DNA of 12,712 bases from JBFWWW01 sp050245975 (GTDB taxonomy: Bacteria > Pseudomonadota > Alphaproteobacteria > Rhizobiales > Hyphomicrobiaceae). Shown here one piece after another: positions 1 through 9,291 of the stretch; the first letter of the stretch is position 1; each line of letters starts with the position of its first letter. The position numbers were made by a program, and so were the translations under genes. The notes beneath the pieces were generated by a model. It was not told where the DNA came from, searched no databases, and saw nothing but the letters and a program-made list of their open reading frames with translations. Where the stretch lies: the NCBI GenBank assembly GCA_050245975.1, contig JBFWWW010000113.1, positions 1 through 12,712 of the forward strand. Direction: 5' to 3'.

Positions 1-3000
1 GAGATAACAGCGCGCGCAATCAGGCCCGCGCAGCCGACCCCGGCAGCTCGGTCTGGGTCAGCGCCAATGCCGGCACGGGCAAGACGCACGTGCTGACCCT
101 GCGCGTGCTGCGGCTGCTTCTGTCCGGTGCGCCGCCCGAGCGCATCCTCGCCCTCACCTACACGAAGGCTGCCGCCGCCGAGATGTCGACGCGGGTGTTC
201 AACACGCTCGCGGGCTGGGCGACTGCGGATGCGAGCGTGCTCCGCGACGCCCTCACGGCCCTGCTGGGGCGTGAGCCTGAACCCGGGGAAACCGCTCTAG
301 CGCGGCGCCTGTTCGCGCGCGCCATTGAGACGCCGGGCGGCCTCAAGGTGCAGACCATCCACGCCTTCTGTGAGCGCCTGCTGCAGCGGTTCCCCCTCGA
401 AGCGGGAGTCTCGGCCGGTTTTTCCATTCTCGATGACGAGATGCGCGCGCAGCTGCTGCGCGAGGCGACGGATGCGGTACTTTCTGTCGCCATTGCGGAC
501 AGAACCTCGCCTTTGGGACGGGCGCTGCAGACCGCGATCGCATTCGCGGCCGATGCCGGCTTCGATGCCGTGCTGGCGGAAGCGCTGTCACGACGCGACC
601 TTCTGGCTGGTGTCCACCGCTTCGACCATCGAGGGCGGCACGGGTTCGACGCCCTGGAAGCGCTTTACCGCGACGCGCTCCGCCTGCCGCCCGACCTGCG
701 TGCCCGCGAGGCCAATGCTCAGCTCGCGGCCTCCACGCCCGATGACGAGCTGCAGCGCTTTGTCCCGGCTCTGGCGGCGGGCAGTGCCTCGGATGTCGCC
801 GCCGCGCAGAATGTCCGCACGGCGCTTGCCGCCACCAGCGATGCAGGCCGCATTGCCGGCCTGGCGGCGTGGTTTCTCACCGCTGCGGGCGAGCCGCGCA
901 GAACGCTGGCGACGCGGCGCGTCCTTGATGCGCAGCCCTGGATGGATCTGGCCTCCCGGGCCGCGCAGGAGCGCTTTATTCAGCGGCGCGAGGTGCGCAA
1001 CAAGGTGGTCGTCGTCGAGGCGATCGTCGCGCTGCTGCGGCTCGCGGACGGCGTTTTGCAGCGTTACGGCGAGCTGAAGGCGAGGCACGCCGCGCTGGAC
1101 TTCGATGACCTGATCGACAAGTCGGTCGCACTGCTGGGCGGCCAGCCGGGCGTCACGGCGGCATCCGATTGGGTGCTCTACAAGCTTGATGGCGGTCTCG
1201 ATCATGTCCTCGTCGACGAGGCGCAGGACACGAGCAGCAGCCAGTGGGCGGTGATCCGCGCGTTGGCGATGGAGTTTTTCGCCGGGCAGGGCGCGCGCGG
1301 CGAGGTGCGCACCCTGTTCGCGGTCGGCGACGAGAAGCAGTCGATCTACGGCTTCCAGGGCGCGGCCCCCAAGATGTTCGCCGACATGGGCGAGAGGTTC
1401 GAGCAGTTGGCGCAGCAGGCTGGCCTCGTGCTCCATCGCATGCCGCTGACCGTTTCCTTCCGTTCGGTGGAGCCCGTGCTCGATGCCGTCGATCTGGTGT
1501 TTGCCGACCGGACGCGCACGCCGGGCCTCACGGCGGATGAGACCAGTCCCGTGCGTCACATCGCACACCGCATCGGACATGCCGGCCTGATCGAGATCTG
1601 GCCGACCGAGCGTCCGGACGATGCCGCCGCGGCCTCGCCCTGGCTGCCGCTGGCGGATGAAAGCCGGGGTGATCCCGTGGCGCGTCTGGCAGACAGGATT
1701 GCGCGGACCATCAGGCGCTGGCTCGACGAGGGCGAGATCCTGCAGTCGGAGAACAGGCCGATCCGCGCCGGCGACATTCTCATTCTGGTTCGCAAGCGCC
1801 AACCCTTCGCGCCGGCCATGGTGACGGCTCTCAAGAAGCTCGGCATTCCGGTCGCCGGCGCGGACAGGCTTGCGCTTGCCGACGAGATCGCGGTGCAGGA
1901 CCTCATGGTCCTCGGCGATTTCCTGACGCTGCCCGAGGACGATTTGGCGCTGGCAACGATCCTGAAGTCGCCCTTTTTCGATCTCGACGACGATGATCTG
2001 CTTGCAATCGCACCGGGCCGAAAGGGAACGCTGTGGTCGCGACTTCTCGAGCAGGCCGGAATGGATGCCCGTTTCGCTCCCGCCGCCGAAAGCCTGAAGC
2101 GCTGGCGCGCGCAGGCCGACTATATGCCGCCGTTCGAGTTCTATGCTGCGTTGCTCGACCGCGATGGTCTGCGCCGGCGGCTGCTCGGCCGCCTCGGCCC
2201 GGAAGCCTCCGATCCGGTTGACGAGTTTCTCAACCTCGCTCTCAACTATGACGAAACGGCCGCGCCGTCGCTGACGGGCTTCCTGGCGTGGATCCGGTCC
2301 GGCCGCCGCGAGGTCAAGCGGGACATGGACCAGGGACGCAACGAAGTGCGCGTGATGACCGTCCACGGCGCCAAGGGCCTCGAAGCGCCTGTCGTGTTCC
2401 TGCCGGACACCTGCTCGACCCGCAGCGGAGCCATCGGCATCGGCCTTCTCGATTTCGAGATCGAGCTTCCGGTCGGGCTGGCGCAGCCTGTGCTCTGGCC
2501 GGTCAAGGGTATGAGCGGGCTCGAGTGCGTGCGCGATGCGCGCGCAGCTGCCGCTCGGCGCGAGACAGAGGAGCGCAACCGCTTGCTCTACGTCGCTTTG
2601 ACGCGGGCACGCGACCGCCTCTACGTCTCGGGCTTCGAAGGCGTTCAACAGCGGCCCGCCGATTGTTGGTACAATCTCATCACCGTCGCCCTGGCCGACA
2701 GGATGGTGCCCGCCACGGCCGCCGACGGCGGCATTGTCTCGCGCTGGCAGACGCAACAGAGCGTCGCGCCGACGTCGCCGCGTGTTTCTGACGTTCAGAG
2801 CGGCACGGCCGCGCCGCTGCCGGAGTGGGCGAACCGTCCGGCGCCGCGCGAACAGCGTCTCACGATGCCTCTTGCTCCGTCGCGTCTTGCGCCGCTGGAG
2901 ACCGACAACGAGGGCGAAGTGGTGGAGCGGCCGCGTGGCAAGCTGGCAGAGCCTCCCGCGCTGACGCCGGCTGCGCTGGCGGATGCCAACCGCTTCCTGC

Positions 3001-3548
3001 GCGGCACGCTGACCCACGCGCTGCTCGAGCACCTGCCCGGGCTTCCGCAGGCGACGTGGGAGCACGCGGCGGCCGCGTTCGTCGCGCGGCGCGGACCAGG
3101 GCTGTCGGAGCGCACGCGCCGCAGCATCGCGTTCGAAACTCTGGCCGTTCTGCGCAACCCGGCGTTTGGCGCCGTCTTCGGTCCTGACAGCGTTGCCGAG
3201 GTCCCCATTGTCGCGGAAATTCCCAATCCGTCGCGGCGCGGTCCGGCCCTCCGCCTGACCGGTCAGATCGACCGCCTGGTCCGGCTCGGGAACTCGGTCC
3301 TCATTGTCGACTACAAGACCAACCGGCCGCCGCCCCGCTCTCCCGAGGACGTGGCCGACGCCTACCTGTTCCAGCTCGCGGCCTATCGCCTGGCGGTCGG
3401 GCGCATCTTTCACGAAATGGAGATCAGGTGCGCCATCCTGTGGACCGACGGGCCGCGAATCATGGAGATTCCGGGCGAGCGGATCGACGAATACCAGCAG
3501 CAACTCTGGGCCCTCGGTTCTGCGGGTCTCGATGCCCTTGACGCTTGA
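1..3548 (+). CDS. addA: Double-strand break repair helicase-nuclease AddA (5' partial)
   Basis: AddA is the helicase and 3'-strand nuclease subunit of AddAB, the RecBCD counterpart that resects DNA ends for RecA. The frame is open from base 3 to the TGA at 3546-3548, giving 1181 visible residues. The start is outside the window; alignment of the Walker A motif to the family suggests only a few to a dozen residues are missing. A GTG at base 90 is not the start because it lies after Walker A. Numbering from the codon at base 3, I see Walker A GTGKT at 24-28, motif Ia LTYTKAAAAEM, the DEAQD Walker B box with D405-E406, motif III VGDEKQSIYGFQGA, motif V TVHGAKGLE and motif VI LLYVALTRARDRLY (UvrD/REP superfamily 1). 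The C-terminus is a RecB-type PD-(D/E)xK nuclease with H1005, D1090 (GQIDRL), D1103 and K1105 (DYKTNR) and QLAAYRLAV, so both activities look intact. addB would be expected just upstream. The assignment is firm. Confidence 0.96.
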   Translation, partial: DNSARNQARAADPGSSVWVSANAGTGKTHVLTLRVLRLLLSGAPPERILALTYTKAAAAEMSTRVFNTLAGWATADASVLRDALTALLGREPEPGETALARRLFARAIETPGGLKVQTIHAFCERLLQRFPLEAGVSAGFSILDDEMRAQLLREATDAVLSVAIADRTSPLGRALQTAIAFAADAGFDAVLAEALSRRDLLAGVHRFDHRGRHGFDALEALYRDALRLPPDLRAREANAQLAASTPDDELQRFVPALAAGSASDVAAAQNVRTALAATSDAGRIAGLAAWFLTAAGEPRRTLATRRVLDAQPWMDLASRAAQERFIQRREVRNKVVVVEAIVALLRLADGVLQRYGELKARHAALDFDDLIDKSVALLGGQPGVTAASDWVLYKLDGGLDHVLVDEAQDTSSSQWAVIRALAMEFFAGQGARGEVRTLFAVGDEKQSIYGFQGAAPKMFADMGERFEQLAQQAGLVLHRMPLTVSFRSVEPVLDAVDLVFADRTRTPGLTADETSPVRHIAHRIGHAGLIEIWPTERPDDAAAASPWLPLADESRGDPVARLADRIARTIRRWLDEGEILQSENRPIRAGDILILVRKRQPFAPAMVTALKKLGIPVAGADRLALADEIAVQDLMVLGDFLTLPEDDLALATILKSPFFDLDDDDLLAIAPGRKGTLWSRLLEQAGMDARFAPAAESLKRWRAQADYMPPFEFYAALLDRDGLRRRLLGRLGPEASDPVDEFLNLALNYDETAAPSLTGFLAWIRSGRREVKRDMDQGRNEVRVMTVHGAKGLEAPVVFLPDTCSTRSGAIGIGLLDFEIELPVGLAQPVLWPVKGMSGLECVRDARAAAARRETEERNRLLYVALTRARDRLYVSGFEGVQQRPADCWYNLITVALADRMVPATAADGGIVSRWQTQQSVAPTSPRVSDVQSGTAAPLPEWANRPAPREQRLTMPLAPSRLAPLETDNEGEVVERPRGKLAEPPALTPAALADANRFLRGTLTHALLEHLPGLPQATWEHAAAAFVARRGPGLSERTRRSIAFETLAVLRNPAFGAVFGPDSVAEVPIVAEIPNPSRRGPALRLTGQIDRLVRLGNSVLIVDYKTNRPPPRSPEDVADAYLFQLAAYRLAVGRIFHEMEIRCAILWTDGPRIMEIPGERIDEYQQQLWALGSAGLDALDA

Positions 3549-3565
3549 GGACGGGGTACCTACGT
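3537..3565 (+). promoter_or_regulatory. Candidate housekeeping promoter for trxA
   Basis: A -35-like CTTGAC (3537-3542) is followed after 17 bases by a -10-like CTACGT (3560-3565). The first box matches the rhizobial vegetative consensus CTTGAC-N17-CTATAT exactly and the second matches 4 of 6 positions. It spans the last codons and stop of addA and would start transcription near 3572, leaving a leader of about 60 bases before trxA. This is pattern matching by eye in GC-rich DNA; a trxA transcript running on from addA remains possible. Confidence 0.4.
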
Positions 3566-3631
3566 TCCGGGTCGATTTCAGGTCTGCTTCAGCCGTGCAG
3601 CATTCCTCTGAAAACAAGGAGATCAGTCGTC

Positions 3632-3961
3632 ATGGCGACAGGAACACTCGCCGTTTCGGATGCCAGCTTCGATAAGGAAGTGCTTGGCGCCTCCGAACCG
3701 GTGCTCGTTGACTTCTTTGCCGAGTGGTGCGGGCCATGCAAGGCGATGGCACCGGCGCTCGAGCAGGTTGCGACCGAGCTCAAGGGCAAGGTGAAGTTCG
3801 CCAAGATCGACGTCGACCAGAACCCGACCGTGACGACGAAGTACCGGATTCAGGCGATGCCCACGCTGATGATCTTCAAGGGCGGCAAGGTCGCCGCCCA
3901 GCACGTCGGCGCGCTGGTGCAGAAGAAGAAGCTCGAGGACTGGATCAACGCCTCGATCTGA
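3632..3961 (+). CDS. trxA: Thioredoxin TrxA
   Basis: This is cytoplasmic thioredoxin, a 109-residue disulfide reductase that passes electrons from thioredoxin reductase to proteins such as ribonucleotide reductase. The active site WCGPCK is at residues 32-37 (redox cysteines C33 and C36), the buried acid D27 sits in the VLVDFFAEW strand, and the cis-proline P77 lies in AMPTLMIFKGG, all as in classical TrxA. There is no signal peptide or membrane segment. An in-frame extension runs upstream to 3545, but the ATG at 3632 is chosen because AAGGAG at 3616-3621 lies 10 bases before it and because the resulting length is the family norm. It follows addA by 83 bases with a candidate promoter between and ends at a strong hairpin. 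The assignment is firm. Confidence 0.97.
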   Translation: MATGTLAVSDASFDKEVLGASEPVLVDFFAEWCGPCKAMAPALEQVATELKGKVKFAKIDVDQNPTVTTKYRIQAMPTLMIFKGGKVAAQHVGALVQKKKLEDWINASI

Positions 3962-3982
3962 GCCGTCGCTCATTTGGTTTTC

Positions 3983-4020
3983 AAGGGCCCGGAGCTTGCA
4001 GCTCCGGGCCCTTTAGTTTG
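3983..4020. terminator. Intrinsic terminator between convergent trxA and folC
   Basis: A perfect 14-base-pair inverted repeat (3983-3996 with 4000-4013, arms beginning AAGGGCCCGG) closes a 3-base TGC loop. On the + strand it is followed by CTTTAGTTTGTCT, a broken T tract, 21 bases after the trxA stop. On the - strand the base after the stem is GAAAACC, with no T tract, so it fits trxA best as a Rho-independent terminator. For folC it can act at least as a 3' stabilising or shared bidirectional hairpin. The outermost base pair falls in the folC stop codon (4013-4015). Confidence 0.8.
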
Positions 4021-5344
4021 TCTGGGCCGTGACGCCTTCCTGCAGCGCAAGCACATGCCCGGCGAGGTACAGCGATCCGCAGATGAGAATCCGCATGGGG
4101 TGCGGCTCCCGCTTTTGCAGAAGCGTGACGGCGTCCCCGATACCGGAAGCCGGTTCGGCCGCAAAGCCGAGGTCGCGGGCGAGCCGAGCCAGCTCGTCCG
4201 GGGCAAACGGCGCTTCGTGCGCGCCGGGAATGGGCACGGTGATGATATGGCGGACGAGGTCGCGGAACGGCCTCAGGAACCCCGCTGCATCCTTCTGGCC
4301 CATCATGCCGAGAACGAGCCCGACGGGTTTGGCGGCGCGGTCCTCCAGATCGGCGAGCGATTGCGCGATGGCTTCGCCCCCGGCGGGATTGTGCCCGCCA
4401 TCGAGCCACAGCTCGGCGCCGGGCCGCAGCAGCGCAGCCAGGGGGCCGCCGGCGAGCGGTTGCATGCGGGCAGGCCAGCGTGCGGCGGCGATGCCCTTGG
4501 CGATCGCGTCGTCGCTGATCCCGAGCGGCCGCAGATGCACCGCCGCCGCGACGGCCGTCCCGGCATTGCCGATCTGGTGGCGCCCGACGAGCCCGGGCAG
4601 CGGCAGATCGAGCAGGATGTCCTCGCTCTGGTAGACGAGGCGACCGTGCTGCTCGAACGCCTCGTAATCCTCTCCCCTCACGAGCAGGGGCGCTCGGACG
4701 GCGCGGGCCCGGGCGCGAATGGCATCAAGCGCCGCCGGCGGCTGAGCGGACAGGACAGCCGTGACGTCCGGTTTCAGGATGCCGGCCTTCTCGGTCGCGA
4801 TCTTCGCCAGGGTGTCGCCGAGCTTGTCCATGTGATCCAGGGCGACAGGCGTGATGACGGTCAGCGCGGGCCGCGGCACGACGTTCGTGGCGTCCAGGCG
4901 TCCGCCGAGCCCGACCTCGAGAAGGACCGCATCGGCGGGATGTTCCGAGAAGGCCTGCAGCGCGGCGGCCGTGGTGATTTCGAAGAACGTCTGCTCGGCG
5001 CCGCCGTTGGCCTCGCGCACCCGCTCCAGCACGTCGGCGAGTGCGGCATCGCCGATCGGTTGGGTCTTGCCGTCCGCGCCCGCGAGGCCGATCCGCTCGT
5101 GAAAGCGCACGAGGTGCGGCGACGTGTAGGTGTGCACGCGCAGGGACGCAGCCTCGAAGATCGCCCGCAGGTAGGCGAGCACGGAGCCCTTGCCGTTGGT
5201 GCCGGCGATGTGGATGACGGGCGGAAGGCGCAGCTCCGGATGCCCGAGCCGGTCGAGCAGGGTCTCGATACGTCCCAGCGACAGATCGATCAGCCGCGGA
5301 TGCAGCAGCTTGAGCTCAGCCAAAAGCTGTTCAGACGTCGGCAT
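4013..5344 (-). CDS. folC: Bifunctional folylpolyglutamate synthase/dihydrofolate synthase
   Basis: FolC adds L-glutamate to dihydropteroate and then to tetrahydrofolates, using ATP. The 443-residue product is a typical Mur-ligase-like enzyme. The ATP loop AGTNGKGSV is at residues 47-55, followed by TYTSPHLVRFHERI (omega loop and metal/folate contacts), FFEITTAAA, EVGLGGRLDATN, the ALDHMDKLGDT metal/ATP region, and EKAGILK, whose first lysine is the one carbamylated in characterised FolC proteins. The C-terminal domain has DGGHNPAG and CGSLYLAG. The ATG at 5344 begins 17 bases after the accD stop; I see no strong Shine-Dalgarno before it, so translation is probably coupled to accD. It is the last gene of the - strand block and ends at the hairpin shared with trxA. 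Family assignment is firm; whether it has both activities is inferred from bacterial homologues. Confidence 0.95.
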   Translation of the reverse strand: MPTSEQLLAELKLLHPRLIDLSLGRIETLLDRLGHPELRLPPVIHIAGTNGKGSVLAYLRAIFEAASLRVHTYTSPHLVRFHERIGLAGADGKTQPIGDAALADVLERVREANGGAEQTFFEITTAAALQAFSEHPADAVLLEVGLGGRLDATNVVPRPALTVITPVALDHMDKLGDTLAKIATEKAGILKPDVTAVLSAQPPAALDAIRARARAVRAPLLVRGEDYEAFEQHGRLVYQSEDILLDLPLPGLVGRHQIGNAGTAVAAAVHLRPLGISDDAIAKGIAAARWPARMQPLAGGPLAALLRPGAELWLDGGHNPAGGEAIAQSLADLEDRAAKPVGLVLGMMGQKDAAGFLRPFRDLVRHIITVPIPGAHEAPFAPDELARLARDLGFAAEPASGIGDAVTLLQKREPHPMRILICGSLYLAGHVLALQEGVTAQTN

Positions 5345-5361
5345 GGGGTGTCGCCGAGCGA

Positions 5362-6447
5362 TCAGTTGCGCGCGCCGTCGCGCGGCGTTGGTTTCAACGC
5401 CGTCTTGGGGTCGGTGTCGCGCTTGGCGGCGTCCGTGCGTGGGACGAAGCGGTCCTCGTCGTCAACCGGCTCCGGCTCGATCACCTCGGAGGTGCGGGCC
5501 AGCGTTTCCATGACCTTGCCGTCGACGGCGCTGCCGTTGATGTAGGTAGTGCCGTTGCCCTTGCGGCGCTTGTCGGCCGCGGCCTTGGTCGCGGTTTCCG
5601 CTGGGCTCAGCAGGCGGCAGATCCGGGCCAGGGTTTCGCGCATCTGGTGACGGTGCACCACCATGTCGATCATGCCGTGCGCCAGCAGGTATTCCGCGCG
5701 CTGGAACCCGTCGGGGAGTTGCTCGCGGATCGTCTGCTGGATGACGCGCGGCCCCGCAAAGCAGATCAGGGCGCCGGGCTCGGCGATGTGCACGTCGCCC
5801 AGCATGGCATAGGACGCCGTGACGCCGCCGGTCGTCGGGTCCGTGAGAATGACGATGTACGGCAGCTTCCTCTCGCGCAGGCGCTGCACGGCGATGGTCG
5901 TGCGCGGCATCTGCATGAGCGAGAGGATGCCTTCCTGCATGCGCGCGCCGCCAGAGGCCGCAAACAGCAGGAACGGCGTGCGCTTTTCGACCGCATGCAT
6001 CATGCCGGTGATGACGGCTTCGCCCGCAGCCATGCCGAGGGAGCCGGCCATGAAGCGGAAGTCCTGGGCGGCGGCCACCACGTCCTGGCCGTCGAGCTTG
6101 CCCTCGCCGATGAGGACCGCATCGGGCATCTGCGTCTCGCCGCGCGCATCCTTGAGCCGGTCGAGATAGCGCCGGCCATCCCGGAATTTCAGGGGATCCT
6201 GCGCAACCTCGGGGATGGGGACGCGGTTGAACTGCCCGTCGTCGAAGAGGTGCTGCAGCCGCGCCTCCGCGCCCATGCGCATGTGGTAGTCGGAACCGGG
6301 GATCACAAACTGGTTGGCTTCCAGGTCCTTGTAGAAGACCATTTGCCCGGTATCCGGGCACTTCACCCAAAGATTGTCCGGAACCTCGCGCTTCGTGGTG
6401 AGGAAGCTGCGAATTTTGGGGCGCACGACGTTATTGATCCAGTTCAC
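5362..6447 (-). CDS. accD: Acetyl-CoA carboxylase carboxyltransferase subunit beta
   Basis: AccD with AccA transfers the carboxyl group from carboxybiotin on AccB to acetyl-CoA, making malonyl-CoA for fatty acid synthesis. The crotonase-fold core is clear: GSLGMAAGEAVITGMMHAV, FAASGGARMQEG, TDPTTGGVTASYAMLGDV and AEPGALICFAGPRVI. The start is the GTG at 6447: it aligns with family N-termini (MNW...VRPKI) and AAGGAG lies 8 bases upstream. Two oddities: in the N-terminal zinc ribbon only C30 remains, with T33, I49 and S52 in place of the other three E. coli cysteines; and the protein is 361 residues, against roughly 300 for E. coli, owing to a charged low-complexity tail from about residue 281. 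The core after the ribbon is well preserved, so activity is expected. It lies 97 bases after trpA and 17 before folC. Confidence 0.95.
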   Translation of the reverse strand: MNWINNVVRPKIRSFLTTKREVPDNLWVKCPDTGQMVFYKDLEANQFVIPGSDYHMRMGAEARLQHLFDDGQFNRVPIPEVAQDPLKFRDGRRYLDRLKDARGETQMPDAVLIGEGKLDGQDVVAAAQDFRFMAGSLGMAAGEAVITGMMHAVEKRTPFLLFAASGGARMQEGILSLMQMPRTTIAVQRLRERKLPYIVILTDPTTGGVTASYAMLGDVHIAEPGALICFAGPRVIQQTIREQLPDGFQRAEYLLAHGMIDMVVHRHQMRETLARICRLLSPAETATKAAADKRRKGNGTTYINGSAVDGKVMETLARTSEVIEPEPVDDEDRFVPRTDAAKRDTDPKTALKPTPRDGARN

Positions 6448-6455
6448 GCTGAACG

Positions 6456-6461
6456 CTCCTT
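6456..6461 (-). promoter_or_regulatory. Ribosome binding site that fixes the GTG start of accD
   Basis: On the - strand AAGGAG (within GAAGGAG) ends 8 bases before the GTG at 6447. It is a full match to the anti-Shine-Dalgarno core and supports a GTG start instead of an internal ATG. It lies in the 97-base trpA-accD gap, where I found no convincing promoter or terminator. Confidence 0.75.
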
Positions 6462-6544
6462 CGTCCGGCCTCTTGCGGTTCCAGCCGGGCCGGTTCCGTC
6501 ACTCCGATATTGCGCTGCCTATTGGCGATGCATCTTGCGGACCC

Positions 6545-7369
6545 TCAGGCGGGGCGCAAGGCATCACCCAGGCTTTTCACCAGATCTAGGACCGCTGGCG
6601 CCGTTCTGCCAGTCGCCTCGCCCTTCGGACCCAGAGTTCCAGCGATTGCGGTTACGAGCGCCGAGCCGACCGCCACACCGTCCGCACCCGCGGCGATGGC
6701 CCGGGCCTGATCAGGGGTCTTTACACCAAATCCAACCGCGACGGGAAGATCGGTCGATTTCTTAATTTCTGCAACCCTGGCGTGCACATCCGCAATGTCG
6801 GGAGCGGCGGTGCCCGTGATCCCCGCGATGGAGACGTAATAGAGAAACCCGGACGTGTTTGCCAGAACGGCGGGCAGGCGGCGCGCGTCGGTGGTCGGCG
6901 TCGCCAGCCGGATGAAATTGAGACCGTGCTTCATGGCCGGGATGCAGACCTCGTTGTCGGCTTCCGGCGGCACGTCGACGATAAGGAGGCCATCCGCGCC
7001 AGCCGCCGCGGCATCCTCGAGAAAGCGCTCTACCGGGTAGACGTAGATCGGATTGTAGTAGCCGAACAGGACAACGGGCGTTTCCTGGTCCTGGGCGCGC
7101 AGGGCGCGGACCAGGTCGAGTGTCTTCTTCATCGTATGCCCGGCCTTGAGGGCGCGCAGCGAGGATGCCTGGATCGCCGGTCCGTCGGCCATCGGGTCCG
7201 AGAAGGGCATGCCAAGCTCGATGAGGTCGGCGCCCGCCTTCGGCAGGCCGAGGAGAATTTTTTCTGCCGTCGCGTAGTCGGGATCGCCGGCGGTGACGAA
7301 GGCGACGAGCGCGGCGCGGCGCTGGGCCTTGAGCGCGGCGAAGCGGCGATCGATGCGGGTCGGGTTCAT
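6545..7369 (-). CDS. trpA: Tryptophan synthase alpha subunit
   Basis: TrpA cleaves indole-3-glycerol phosphate to indole and glyceraldehyde 3-phosphate; indole is channelled to TrpB in the alpha2-beta2 complex. The 274-residue product is a TIM barrel with catalytic E51 (LIELGMPFSDP) and D62 (MADGPAIQ), matching Glu49 and Asp60 of the Salmonella enzyme, then PVVLFGYYNPI, the mobile loop YYVSIAGITG and the phosphate-binding GFGV and GSAL segments. The ATG at 7369 gives the usual N-terminus (DRRFAALKA) and lies 12 bases after the trpB stop, with a partial TAAGG ribosome site overlapping that stop, which suggests coupled synthesis of the two subunits. The assignment is firm. Confidence 0.97.
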   Translation of the reverse strand: MNPTRIDRRFAALKAQRRAALVAFVTAGDPDYATAEKILLGLPKAGADLIELGMPFSDPMADGPAIQASSLRALKAGHTMKKTLDLVRALRAQDQETPVVLFGYYNPIYVYPVERFLEDAAAAGADGLLIVDVPPEADNEVCIPAMKHGLNFIRLATPTTDARRLPAVLANTSGFLYYVSIAGITGTAAPDIADVHARVAEIKKSTDLPVAVGFGVKTPDQARAIAAGADGVAVGSALVTAIAGTLGPKGEATGRTAPAVLDLVKSLGDALRPA

Positions 7370-7381
7370 GATGCTGGTGCC

Positions 7382-8620
<1,239 letters not shown>

Positions 8621-8622
8621 GA

Positions 8623-9291
8623 TCAGGACACGATCCGGGTTGCTGGGGCTGACTTCGCGATAGCGATGAAGCGGGCAATGAGGTTGACGTCCTTTTCGCC
8701 CGGGCGGATTTCGACGCCGGAGGAGACATCGACAGCGACTGCCCCGGTTGCCTCGATTGCCGCCGATACGTTGTCCGGATTAAGTCCGCCGGACAGGATG
8801 TAGGAGACGCGTGTCTTGACCTTGTCGATGGCGGTCCAGTCGAAAAGGGTCCCGTTGCCTCCCGGCAATGCGCCGGCGCGGCTTTCGTCGACCTTGGCAT
8901 CGAACAAGATGAGATCGGCAATGCCCGCATAGCTGAGGGCTGTCTCCGCATCCTCGCGGCTGCCGACCCGGATTGCCTTCATGACGCGGGTTCCGAACTT
9001 GCGGCGGATCTCGGCGACGCGGTCGGGGCTTTCAGAGCCGTGGAGCTGGAAGATGTCGGGCGCCAATGCGGTCCACACGGCGTCCAGCAGCCCATCGTCG
9101 GGATCGACAAGCAGTGCCACGACGTCGGCGCGCCCGACGATGCGGCGGGCGAGGTCGGCGGCGGCCTCCACGGTGATGTTGCGCGGGCTCGGCGGATAGA
9201 ACACGAAGCCGACATAGTCGGCGCCGCCGGCGAGTGCCGCTTCGAGCGCCGCCTCGGTCTTCAGTCCGCAGATTTTGACTTTCGTCGTCAT
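8623..9291 (-). CDS. trpF: Phosphoribosylanthranilate isomerase
   Basis: TrpF performs the Amadori rearrangement of N-(5'-phosphoribosyl)anthranilate to CdRP, the third step of tryptophan synthesis. The 222-residue TIM barrel has the catalytic base C8 in VKICGLK, the general acid D131 in LILFDAKV, GFVFYPPSPRNI, FQLHGSE, and the phosphate-binding LSGGLNPDNV and VDVSSGVE segments. The ATG at 9291 is the earliest possible start because an in-frame TGA lies just upstream with no other start codon between. I see no good Shine-Dalgarno before it. It leads the trpFBA run; trpC, trpD and trpE are not in the window, so the pathway is split between loci, as is common in alphaproteobacteria. Confidence 0.96.
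   Translation of the reverse strand: MTTKVKICGLKTEAALEAALAGGADYVGFVFYPPSPRNITVEAAADLARRIVGRADVVALLVDPDDGLLDAVWTALAPDIFQLHGSESPDRVAEIRRKFGTRVMKAIRVGSREDAETALSYAGIADLILFDAKVDESRAGALPGGNGTLFDWTAIDKVKTRVSYILSGGLNPDNVSAAIEATGAVAVDVSSGVEIRPGEKDVNLIARFIAIAKSAPATRIVS

Noticed and set aside
588..3617. A 1009-codon open frame on the - strand opposite addA
   Set aside because: Its codons are in exact register with addA codons, so its stops would need TTA, CTA or TCA in addA; these are rare in GC-rich DNA. Its translation has no recognisable domain, while the + strand gives every AddA motif.
3545..3631. An N-terminal extension of 29 residues on thioredoxin
   Set aside because: The AAGGAG site and family length both point to the ATG at 3632, and the extension is not hydrophobic like a signal peptide.
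3974..5545. A 523-codon + strand frame opposite folC
   Set aside because: Same in-register effect as opposite addA; folC motifs are all on the - strand.
6448..6544. Regulatory hairpin or promoter in the trpA-accD gap
   Set aside because: Only short imperfect GC inverted repeats around 6480-6497 and no paired -35/-10 boxes; nothing beyond the ribosome site is supported.
5647..6765. A 372-codon + strand frame opposite accD
   Set aside because: In register with accD codons and without recognisable domains or a ribosome site.
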